From Candidatus Izemoplasmatales bacterium (lineage in GTDB: Bacteria; Bacillota_I; Bacilli_A; Izemoplasmatales; Hujiaoplasmataceae), in contig JAQVKB010000035.1 in NCBI GenBank assembly GCA_028694875.1, positions 1-8,298 on the forward strand: a DNA stretch of 8,298 bases. The letters run 5' to 3'. Each line of letters begins with the position of its first letter. Position 1 is the first letter of the stretch. The notes under the pieces were generated by a model. It saw only the letters and a program-made list of their open reading frames with translations, searched no databases and was not told where the DNA came from. Below, one piece after another: positions 1 to 5,690 of the stretch. Position numbers and translations under genes: made by a program.

Positions 1-1
1 G

Positions 2-127
2 GGAAGGGGCGAACCTTTGTCCGACACGGCGCGAATCATGTCCCGGTATATCGACGGCATCATGATACGGACCTATGACCAGGCCATGGTCGAGGAATTC
101 GCCCGCCATGCCACGATACCGGTTATT
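2..127 (+). CDS. argF: Ornithine carbamoyltransferase, internal fragment
   Basis: Reading from base 2, the translation contains EPLSDTARIMSRYIDGIM followed by IRTYDQAMVEEFARHATIPV. This matches the conserved stretch of ornithine carbamoyltransferase after the carbamoyl-phosphate-binding region (family pattern DTARVLSRY.DGIM.RT, then A..PVINGLTD). The enzyme makes citrulline from ornithine and carbamoyl phosphate in arginine synthesis, in the cytosol. Only about 42 codons are present and the gene is open at the left window edge. The match ends after PVI: family members continue NGLTD, whereas here the frame runs into unrelated AT-rich codons and stops at 179-181. This piece is about 60% GC, unlike the rest of the window. 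I infer that it belongs to another genome or locus and was joined at about 120-130. A closely related transcarbamylase cannot be excluded from so short a piece. Confidence 0.8.
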
Positions 128-669
128 ATATTGACTATTGAAACAGGAATGACTGACTCATCAGTAATCCTAGATTCATAATTATCAAGTAGCCGCAAAG
201 GAAGAAATGGGCAATGTGTTTCAAATGCAGATCTTGAATTTACTTGATACCAAATAACATCAGGAGAAATCACTCGTTCTTCAAAAAACTCTCCTGCAAT
301 CTGGCCTTGTTGAATAGTTGGCAAATTGATGACCAAAATCCCGAGTTTTGGGTTATCATTTGAATCATACATGGCAGCATGAAGTTCCCAATCTATATAT
401 TTTCGAGTATACGTTTTATTTCCGCAAAGTAGAATTAATACGGATGCAGCACCGATATACTCGTCTCGAATAATCTTCCTAATCATCTCTGCGGATTTTC
501 CAGTATCATCGATATCATTTTCACGAACTGAATAATCATCAAAAATGCTCTGGAATGTGTTTGAATGATAATTGAATTCCTTTATGCTAATTAACAAATC
601 TTTATAAACCTGATCTTCATTATGGAAATAGCTAATAAAAACCTTATGTCTGGGAATATCACATAACAT
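73..669 (-). CDS. TIR-like (DUF1863/ThsB-type) protein, C-terminus cut
   Basis: The N-terminal half fits the MTH538/DUF1863 TIR-like family. HKVFISYFHNED (residues 8-19) is strand A, FDDYSVRENDID (43-54) follows, IRDEYIGAASVLILLCGN (67-84) comes next, and RKYIDWELHAAMYD (89-102) carries Glu95, which I infer aligns with the catalytic Glu of NAD-cleaving TIR domains. GILVINLP (110-117) closes the core. Family members act in Thoeris-type phage defence as NAD-derived signal producers, or in related immune roles. I chose ATG 669 rather than the upstream GTG at 708 because GAAAGGA sits about 10 bases before it and the domain starts directly after. The last 13 or so residues before the stop at 73 are read from antisense argF DNA, so the true C-terminus is missing; the genuine protein ends near base 120-130. 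No Thoeris partner (SIR2/SLOG or channel effector) is visible. The gene is AT-richer than the genes from 1346 onward, which suggests acquisition by transfer. Confidence 0.8.
   Translation of the reverse strand: MLCDIPRHKVFISYFHNEDQVYKDLLISIKEFNYHSNTFQSIFDDYSVRENDIDDTGKSAEMIRKIIRDEYIGAASVLILLCGNKTYTRKYIDWELHAAMYDSNDNPKLGILVINLPTIQQGQIAGEFFEERVISPDVIWYQVNSRSAFETHCPFLPLRLLDNYESRITDESVIPVSIVNIITGIVAWRANSSTMAWS
113..131. other. Putative chimeric junction (argF fragment to TIR locus)
   Basis: Within these bases the + strand stops matching the ornithine carbamoyltransferase family, and base composition drops from about 60% GC to below 40%. On the minus strand, the last residues of the TIR-like ORF (VAWRANSSTMAWS) are simply the antisense of the argF fragment. 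Two unrelated genes facing each other are therefore both cut at one point. The exact base is ambiguous; a short shared stretch around CCGGTTATTA could have caused an assembly misjoin. A genuine recombination event is the alternative, but the composition step makes it less likely. Confidence 0.7.
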
Positions 670-1222
670 ATCACTATATTCCTTTCTTGTAGATAATGAA
701 ATCAACACAACTATAATTGTATTCTGTGGAAATTTTGTTTCAGACTTTGATTATTTCAACAACTCGAAAACACATATATGATAATGAACGCAAGAACCCG
801 AGTATAAAAAATAAATAATAAATATCATGTATGTTATATATTCAAAATACCACTTGATATACACTTTTGCAATAAAGTATGAGTAAATTTCGCATTCAAT
901 AATCAAAGATAGTCACAAACTATATCGAAAGCATAATCTATGTTGTTTTTGGTGAGTACAAAACCAAAATTTATACAATTACGAAACATATGTGTAAAAA
1001 TCAATATAGGAAAATGCTTGATTCAGAAAAAAGCGTCCAAAAAAAATCAATTACTTTGTAAAATATAATCCCAATTTTATGTTTTCCTAGACGTGAACAC
1101 AGTAAATGCTTTTTGTATGATAATTAAACATCGACTACTTTTTACACTGATTGTCTACTGTAATAATCTAGATATTGGTTGTTTCTGCTTTCATATTCAT
1201 TGGATTCTAAATAAACACTAAT
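670..1222. other. AT-rich gene-free stretch upstream of the TIR gene
   Basis: This stretch is the most AT-rich part of the window, roughly 27-30% GC by eye. It must contain the promoter of the leftward TIR gene, but I cannot pick a convincing -35/-10 pair. The only open frames are short: 940-1068 (+, 42 residues) and 1117-1221 (+, 34 residues). Neither has a Shine-Dalgarno sequence or a recognisable product. A TATAAT at 1064-1069 (+) could start a short transcript ending at the terminator just to the right. There are no tRNA-like folds, direct repeats or CRISPR-like arrays. Such a spacer is common beside horizontally acquired defence genes. Confidence 0.5.
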
Positions 1223-1262
1223 GACGCATGAAAGAGAGCCACTACTTTCATGCGTCTTATTT
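1223..1262 (+). terminator. Strong intrinsic terminator, no obvious upstream gene
   Basis: A perfect 12-bp stem, GACGCATGAAAG (1223-1234) with CTTTCATGCGTC (1245-1256), has a 10-base loop and is followed by TTATTTTTTG. The T-rich tail is on the + strand only, so it ends a rightward transcript. No supported + strand gene lies between 125 and 1222, so either an unrecognised small RNA or peptide is transcribed here, or this is the remnant 3' end of a lost gene. It also insulates the next gene from read-through. Confidence 0.8.
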
Positions 1263-1272
1263 TTTGATTAGG

Positions 1273-1302
1273 TTCTCAAAAAACATTCATGAATGCTATA
1301 AT
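1273..1302 (+). promoter_or_regulatory. Extended -10 promoter of the S41-like lipoprotein
   Basis: TGC-TATAAT (1294-1302) is an extended -10 element. TTCTCA at 1273-1278 is a four-of-six -35 match with an 18-base spacer. Transcription should begin near 1309, about 37 bases before the ATG at 1346. A perfect 12-bp palindrome, CATTCATGAATG (1284-1295), lies in the spacer and overlaps the TG; it could be an operator or chance. Confidence 0.65.
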
Positions 1303-1345
1303 AAACTCAAGCACCACTCAATTATCTACACTACAGGAGATTCTC

Positions 1346-4240
1346 ATGAAGAAATGGTATTACTTACTCGCATTCATCCCCTTATTCTTCCTTTATGGTT
1401 GTATTGGTGATTTATTCACCACGACTACCCTATTCCCAGGAGAAATGACATTTGATCGTCAAGTGACAGTTGTTGATCTTGCGACCTATTTCGATTTTGA
1501 AGATCGAATACTTTCGTTATATCAAAATAATCTCGATAACGCCGTTCCTTACGTGGATATCGAAGAATTCATCGCTTCCATGGAAGGGATGATTGAACCT
1601 GTGACGATTACCAAAAAATCGACCATGAAAATCAATTTGCGATATGAAGTGGATGATTCCACTTTTTATGATTTCTTCATGACGATTGATCCTCATGACA
1701 ATACCATCTATTTCAGCAACATCTTATTTCCGATGCTCCTAGGTTCCACTGGAAGCTATGAATCTACTTCGACGCTCAACATCACCGAACAAAGCCATAG
1801 TGCTCTCTTTCAAAGTAAGAAAATGGAGTTAACTCCTTACAACCTCAAAATCGTATTAAAAGACGATCGCTATTATCTTCCTTTGTCACTGGCCAATCTT
1901 CTTCTTACCGGAGAAATGGCAGATACCTATTTGCTAGAAGATGAATTGCTTGTCTTTGATGAATTGGATGAGGCACTCAATCAAATCGATTCCTCCAATG
2001 AAATCCTTGGTAGTGAGATCGATGAATCCTTACTCATTGCGGATACCACCAATTTCATGGCGTTTCTCTTTGATTACTACTATGGACTCAAATCCGAGTT
2101 CAACCCTGATGGTAGTTATCTAGACACTTTCACCGAATTAGGATTCTTTGAATCAGAGACCGTTGAACAATTGAATGTGAAAATCCAACGCTTTATCCTC
2201 GAACTCGATGAACTCCATACCGGATTGATGACCTACGGATACAATTCTGGAGATGTGGGAATTCTTAGTCCTTCTAGAGACTCCCGATATATGGATGTGG
2301 TCAATGCGCTTGGTGATCATTATCCTTGGACGTTCGAAGGGGACATCCAAATGAAGGAATACGATGAATGCTACTGGTTAGGTATTGTCGAGTTCAACGA
2401 TGAAACCGCAGAACTACTTCAAACCTATTTTACCGATCTCGATCCTGAAAAACCGATTTACATCGACTTGTCATTTTGTGTAGGTGGTAGTCTCAATGCG
2501 ATGTTGGAATTGGTCACTTATATGACCAATTCTTCGATTCCACTTCACTATACCAATGCTTTTATCCACGATCAAATTTCCGAATCCTACCAAGCATTCC
2601 CAAGACATGCACTATCCAACACCTTCTTTGTCTTTACGTCCAAAGGAACCTATAGTGCCGCGAGTCTTTTTACCTCGATTGTTCAAGATATGAATTTAGG
2701 GATTGTGTTTGGACAACCGACAGGCGGCGGCGCTTGCGCCGTCAACTATACGGTACTTCCCAATCAAATGATGCTGACATATTCGAGTAATTATGTCTTC
2801 TCCAATCAAACTTGGGAATCGATTGAATATGGGATTGAGCCTACCGTGACTCTCCCCGAAGAGGATTCTTTTTCTGAAGCCTTTACCAAACTCAATCACT
2901 ACTACAATTACGGGACCACGCATACCATCACCGATTCCTCCACATCCAAAGATGTTCATGTTCAGATTCAAACTTTATCCGTTCCAGATATCATGACAAT
3001 TGATTCCTTCGAATTGAAACTGACGGATATGCTCACCGATACGGTGATTGCCGATGTCGTCTACGATAGTACCGACTTTGTATTTAATCAAAACTTCGAT
3101 GATTATCAACCTTGGCTGCACTTGGAAGTGATCTGCCATTACGAAATCGATGGTGTCTCGATGCAAGGTTCCGTTATTGATCGGATGTTGGATTCCATGA
3201 CTGATACCTTTACCCCAAATACCGTGACCGTTCCCATTGATACCGACTTCGAGGGAGGTTTTTACGGTGAAGATGATGTTGATTACTTCAAGTTAATCAT
3301 TACAGAACCGGATGCCTACCTCATTACGATCAATGGAAGCTCGTTAACCGATGTCCATGTCTATACTCTTCTCGAACAACCTATTGATTCTGGTATCTTT
3401 GTGGATTTACAACCAGGGACTTATCTCGTCAAAGTTGGTCTCCTCTATGGGGATGAAGAAGAGTCCTATACCCTTCGCGTTGAACAACTCCATGATGATA
3501 CCCTTAATCCCACACCCATCAACATTTCCGATACCGAACAAGATGTCACAGTCTCTTTTGATTATGATTACGATTCTGAACTCATTACCTTTACCTTAAC
3601 CGAAGAATCCTTGATTACGATCTTGGGAGATCAACCAGGATATCAATATGATATCGTCACTTCGACCGGCAATGTTTTGTACCGTGGGGGAAGCAACTTA
3701 CAATCGGAGGATACCGTAACGGGGGTATTACCTGCAGGAAGTTATATCATTCGATTCGATACGCATCCCCTCGGAGACATGACCTTTACCATGAAGGCGG
3801 ATAATCTCACGAATGATGTCTCTGGTGATATCAAAAATTTAACTGGTACCAAAGGTACCTTGGTGAATGGAGAAACGCAGATTCTTATCAATGGCCCTTG
3901 GGACATTGATATCTATCATTACGAAGCTCACGAAGAAGTTTATCTTACCATCGACAGTGGCGAATCCTATCAATGCTTGATTGAAGGAACTTCTTGTTTC
4001 CGAAAAACGGGAAGTGTTGTTTATCATCTGAATCCCGGAAGTTATTATTTCGCCTTCTATGAAGACCTTGATTTTGAAGGAACCTTTCTTATCAATGTCA
4101 CCATCGAATCCGCCCGTACCTATCAACAAAATGGAACTCTTGTCGAAAATGATTCCGATTACTTAGTGCAACTTGCTTGGAATGGAATTTCACCATCCTG
4201 CGAGTTCTACTCCATCAAACATCAACGAGAGAAATTGTGA
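1346..4240 (+). CDS. Large lipoprotein with S41 peptidase-like domain and PPC-like repeats
   Basis: The ATG at 1346 is preceded by AGGAGA (1335-1340) and begins a type II signal peptide, MKKWYYLLAFIPLFFLYGC, with Cys19 as the lipidation site. An in-frame ATG at 1289 lies inside the promoter and is rejected. Residues 20-240 form a substrate- or wall-facing region with a PYVDIEEF segment. Residues about 245-505 look like an S41 (tricorn/CTP-type) serine peptidase: DELHTGL with His291, IYIDLSFCVGGS (371-382, the family's DLR.N.GG strand), TYSAAS with Ser437 as likely nucleophile, GQPTGGG (456-462) and SIEYGIEP with Glu494. Ser437 and Glu494 are 57 apart, close to the tricorn spacing. No PDZ domain fits between His291 and the core. 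Three beta-rich segments, about 626-712, 722-818 and 832-924, each containing a PGTY/AGSY/PGSY-like turn, resemble PPC domains. It is probably anchored outside the membrane and monocistronic. The substrate is unknown. Confidence 0.78.
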   Translation: MKKWYYLLAFIPLFFLYGCIGDLFTTTTLFPGEMTFDRQVTVVDLATYFDFEDRILSLYQNNLDNAVPYVDIEEFIASMEGMIEPVTITKKSTMKINLRYEVDDSTFYDFFMTIDPHDNTIYFSNILFPMLLGSTGSYESTSTLNITEQSHSALFQSKKMELTPYNLKIVLKDDRYYLPLSLANLLLTGEMADTYLLEDELLVFDELDEALNQIDSSNEILGSEIDESLLIADTTNFMAFLFDYYYGLKSEFNPDGSYLDTFTELGFFESETVEQLNVKIQRFILELDELHTGLMTYGYNSGDVGILSPSRDSRYMDVVNALGDHYPWTFEGDIQMKEYDECYWLGIVEFNDETAELLQTYFTDLDPEKPIYIDLSFCVGGSLNAMLELVTYMTNSSIPLHYTNAFIHDQISESYQAFPRHALSNTFFVFTSKGTYSAASLFTSIVQDMNLGIVFGQPTGGGACAVNYTVLPNQMMLTYSSNYVFSNQTWESIEYGIEPTVTLPEEDSFSEAFTKLNHYYNYGTTHTITDSSTSKDVHVQIQTLSVPDIMTIDSFELKLTDMLTDTVIADVVYDSTDFVFNQNFDDYQPWLHLEVICHYEIDGVSMQGSVIDRMLDSMTDTFTPNTVTVPIDTDFEGGFYGEDDVDYFKLIITEPDAYLITINGSSLTDVHVYTLLEQPIDSGIFVDLQPGTYLVKVGLLYGDEEESYTLRVEQLHDDTLNPTPINISDTEQDVTVSFDYDYDSELITFTLTEESLITILGDQPGYQYDIVTSTGNVLYRGGSNLQSEDTVTGVLPAGSYIIRFDTHPLGDMTFTMKADNLTNDVSGDIKNLTGTKGTLVNGETQILINGPWDIDIYHYEAHEEVYLTIDSGESYQCLIEGTSCFRKTGSVVYHLNPGSYYFAFYEDLDFEGTFLINVTIESARTYQQNGTLVENDSDYLVQLAWNGISPSCEFYSIKHQREKL

Positions 4241-4249
4241 TTCTCAGAT

Positions 4250-4276
4250 TGAGATGATCTCAGCGATTGTCAATCG
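4250..4276 (+). repeat. Two adjacent short palindromes after the S41-like gene
   Basis: TGAGAT-G-ATCTCA (4250-4262) and CGATTG-T-CAATCG (4264-4276) are perfect palindromes with single-base centres, one base apart, starting 10 bases after the stop codon. As RNA each can fold into a 5-bp hairpin with a 3-base loop. No T-tract follows, so they are not classic terminators; a role in mRNA 3' end protection or protein binding is conjecture. Confidence 0.4.
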
Positions 4277-4288
4277 AGATACCATATC

Positions 4289-4330
4289 AAGAAAAAAAGA
4301 AATCCCGAAGAAATCAATCTTCGGGATTTC
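4289..4330 (-). terminator. Intrinsic terminator of the 4337-4747 gene
   Basis: A perfect 13-bp stem (4299-4311 paired with 4318-4330, core AATCCCGAAGA) has a 6-base loop. Reading leftward it is followed by TTTTTTTCTT (complement of 4289-4298), starting 7 bases past the stop codon of the minus-strand gene. On the + strand the tail is ATATATTTAG, so the same hairpin may only weakly stop transcripts from the S41-like gene. Confidence 0.85.
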
Positions 4331-4336
4331 ATATAT

Positions 4337-4747
4337 TTAGCTTTTCTTTACTTCAATCGAGATACCGTTAATGTCTCGAATTTCCTTCGAAAAGAAGTCG
4401 ATTGCATCTTTCATCTTTTCTTTGTAATAAGGATATGCTTTGGTCTTATTCGATTCAATAATTTGTACAATATTTTGCCAATGCTGGAATCCAGCATTTT
4501 TTTGATCTTTATGTTTGGATCCAAGGATGAAGTCGATAAATTCTCTTCCTTTGAATTTGTGCTTTTTGCTCTTCCGTTTCCCGTATAGTTCCAGTAACAA
4601 TTTCAAGTCCTTTGCGGCGACATTTAATTCGTCCGCATCATAATGCTTCCGAATTTCTTCCAGAGAAACAGTCCGATAAAGACTAGCCTCATCGGCGTTG
4701 GCCGCTTTTCCAGTAAACAATTGTTTGATCTTATCAAAAAATGCCAT
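4337..4747 (-). CDS. Small soluble protein of unknown function
   Basis: I do not recognise this family. The protein is 136 residues from the chosen ATG at 4747, which has GAGGAG nine bases upstream; an earlier in-frame ATG at 4789 would add 14 residues but lacks that spacing. It begins MAFFDKIKQLFTGKAANADE, an amphipathic helix rich in Lys and Phe. It continues largely helical and charged, with a basic KRKSKKHKFKGREF stretch (about 57-70) and a C-terminal helix ending in KKS. No signal peptide or membrane segment is seen, so it should be cytosolic, possibly peripherally membrane-bound through the N-terminal helix or nucleic-acid-binding through the basic patch; both are guesses. It is single-gene, with its own promoter and terminator. 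Confidence 0.75.
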   Translation of the reverse strand: MAFFDKIKQLFTGKAANADEASLYRTVSLEEIRKHYDADELNVAAKDLKLLLELYGKRKSKKHKFKGREFIDFILGSKHKDQKNAGFQHWQNIVQIIESNKTKAYPYYKEKMKDAIDFFSKEIRDINGISIEVKKS

Positions 4748-4776
4748 AATCCTAATCTCCTCACCATCGTGATGTT

Positions 4777-4791
4777 CGTTGTTCAACAACG
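4777..4791 (-). promoter_or_regulatory. Palindrome in the leader of the 4337-4747 gene
   Basis: CGTTGTT-C-AACAACG is a perfect 7-bp inverted repeat with a one-base centre. It lies a few bases downstream of the predicted start of transcription and about 30 bases before the start codon. That is a classic place for a repressor operator, but no binding protein is suggested by sequence, and it may be chance. Confidence 0.35.
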
Positions 4792-4803
4792 CGCTATGAA
4801 ACT

Positions 4804-4812
4804 ATGATAGCA
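4804..4812 (-). promoter_or_regulatory. Extended -10 element for the 4337-4747 gene
   Basis: On the minus strand this reads TGC-TATCAT, an extended -10 with one mismatch to TATAAT. No good -35 is found, as expected for extended -10 promoters. It gives a leader of roughly 50 bases carrying the palindrome at 4777-4791. Confidence 0.45.
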
Positions 4813-4820
4813 TAAACCAA

Positions 4821-4885
4821 GAAAAAAAGGATGATGAAATGGTGATTTCTTCATTTCCATGAAAAAATCACCACCCAAATCATCC
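4821..4885 (-). terminator. Long imperfect hairpin with leftward T-tract
   Basis: Paired arms are GGATGAT (4829-4835) with ATCATCC (4879-4885), GGTGATTT (4841-4848) with AAATCACC (4865-4872), and TTCAT (4850-4854) with ATGAA (4859-4863). The loop is 4 bases, with internal bulges. Read leftward it is followed by seven T (complement of 4822-4828). It would end minus-strand transcripts from the 5175-6395 operon that run across the small + strand gene. Because it lies in the spacer before that gene, a double role is possible. Confidence 0.5.
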
Positions 4886-4932
4886 AAATTCAAAATCCTC
4901 ATGAAAACCTCATGGTATATGCACAAGAAAAG

Positions 4933-4952
4933 ACGTTTGAAAAACGTATAAT
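4933..4952 (+). promoter_or_regulatory. -10 box and palindrome before the 60-residue gene
   Basis: A perfect TATAAT lies at 4947-4952; the expected -35 position holds no good match. Abutting it is an inverted repeat ACGTTT-GAA-AAACGT (4933-4947) that shares one base with the -10, where a repressor could block polymerase. A wider pair, AAAGACGT (4929-4936) and ACGTCTTT (4972-4979), frames the start region. The promoter is plausible; the operator role is inferred. Confidence 0.45.
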
Positions 4953-4995
4953 ACATGTACCAACGAATATGACGTCTTTGTTAGGAGGTTCCTTC

Positions 4996-5178
4996 ATGAT
5001 TTTCAATCATATCTTTAAAGCCGAAGAAATCGTCATCTATAATTACGATATCAAGACACAACAAATCAGCTTTTTGTTTCGTGGAGAAAAAGTACCGAGT
5101 GAATTAAGACCTTATCCTCAACTATGGAGAGTCAAAGACAAACATCGAAAGATTGAGACCATCATTATTTCGGTTTAG
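4996..5178 (+). CDS. Small 60-residue protein of unknown function
   Basis: Start chosen at ATG 4996 because a perfect AGGAGG (4983-4988) lies seven bases upstream. A longer frame from 4912 would begin upstream of the -10 box. The product begins MIFNHIFKAEEIVIYNYDI and ends KIETIIISV. It has alternating hydrophobic strands with charged turns, no signal peptide and no membrane helix, so I expect a small cytosolic beta-rich protein. I do not recognise the family. Its stop codon TAG (5176-5178) overlaps the stop of the opposing membrane gene by four bases (5175-5178), so the two are tail-to-tail and their transcripts should overlap. The strong ribosome binding site and upstream -10 box argue that it is real despite its size. 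Confidence 0.65.
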   Translation: MIFNHIFKAEEIVIYNYDIKTQQISFLFRGEKVPSELRPYPQLWRVKDKHRKIETIIISV

Positions 5179-5678
5179 TCGAAAGAGTTTGCTTTTGTCG
5201 TCACCATAAAAAACACGAGTTGGAGGAAGAAAAAGGCAAATAGGATGATTAAGGGAGTATAATACCCATTCCCAAATATCCCTACTTTCAACTCATAGAT
5301 TCGATAGATGCCGAAAAAATCGATAAAGTAATTCATAAACAAATCAAGACCTGTACCGGTCGCGAAAACAATGAAAAACGCACTACTCATCACGAAATAA
5401 AATACGTATAAAATCAGAAACCGACCGAACGTCATCCGTTCGGTTTTGATTTGGTGAAAGAGGACAACCGTATAGGTGAGTAAAACCATTGCCATGATGT
5501 AGAAGGCTGCAGGTAAATCTTCAAATGTGACAGGGGTTGCTTCACCATAGACAATCAAAACATCGTACTTGATCAGTGTATACAATACACCACCCATCAC
5601 GAAGAGATTCAATAAGGAGGGGATTACATATCCCAACCACCAAAGAGTTTTCAATTTCTTCAAGAAAACCATCTCCAT
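5175..5678 (-). CDS. Four-helix integral membrane protein, unknown function
   Basis: This 167-residue protein has four clear hydrophobic helices at about residues 13-36, 57-77, 84-108 and 140-161. Short charged loops separate them (KTERMTFGR between helices 2 and 3), and the acidic-aromatic loop 112-131 may face the other side. It begins MEMVFLKKLKT, so the basic N-terminus should be cytoplasmic. I do not recognise the family and see no catalytic or transport motif. The gene lies 12 bases after the stop of the 5691-6395 gene and is almost certainly co-transcribed with it. Its ribosome binding site is weak (AAAGAA before ATG 5678), consistent with translation coupled to the upstream gene. Its stop overlaps that of the opposing small gene. 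Confidence 0.75.
   Translation of the reverse strand: MEMVFLKKLKTLWWLGYVIPSLLNLFVMGGVLYTLIKYDVLIVYGEATPVTFEDLPAAFYIMAMVLLTYTVVLFHQIKTERMTFGRFLILYVFYFVMSSAFFIVFATGTGLDLFMNYFIDFFGIYRIYELKVGIFGNGYYTPLIILFAFFFLQLVFFMVTTKANSFD
5424..5452 (+). terminator. Possible + strand terminator inside the opposing gene
   Basis: An 8-bp GC-rich stem, ACCGAACG (5424-5431) with CGTTCGGT (5437-5444), has a 5-base loop and is followed by TTTTGATTT on the + strand. It would stop transcripts of the 60-residue gene about 250 bases past its stop codon, within the antisense of the membrane gene. The same bases encode residues near 78-85 of that protein, so the hairpin could be coincidental. Confidence 0.35.
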
Positions 5679-5690
5679 CGATTTCTTTAT

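Noticed and set aside
947..969. TTTTGGT / ACCAAAA inverted repeat with 9-base loop
   Set aside because: A short AT-rich stem without a T-tract is expected by chance in this composition.
940..1068. 42-residue + strand frame in the AT-rich spacer
   Set aside because: No ribosome binding site, Lys/Asn-rich composition expected from AT-rich random DNA, and no recognisable motif.
1289..1345. Upstream in-frame ATG extending the large lipoprotein by 19 residues
   Set aside because: It lies upstream of the -10 box and lacks a ribosome binding site. The ATG at 1346 has AGGAGA and starts a clean lipoprotein signal peptide.
2696..2971. Minus-strand open frame inside the S41-like gene
   Set aside because: Antisense shadow of a well-supported coding region with conserved motifs; no ribosome binding site or domain.
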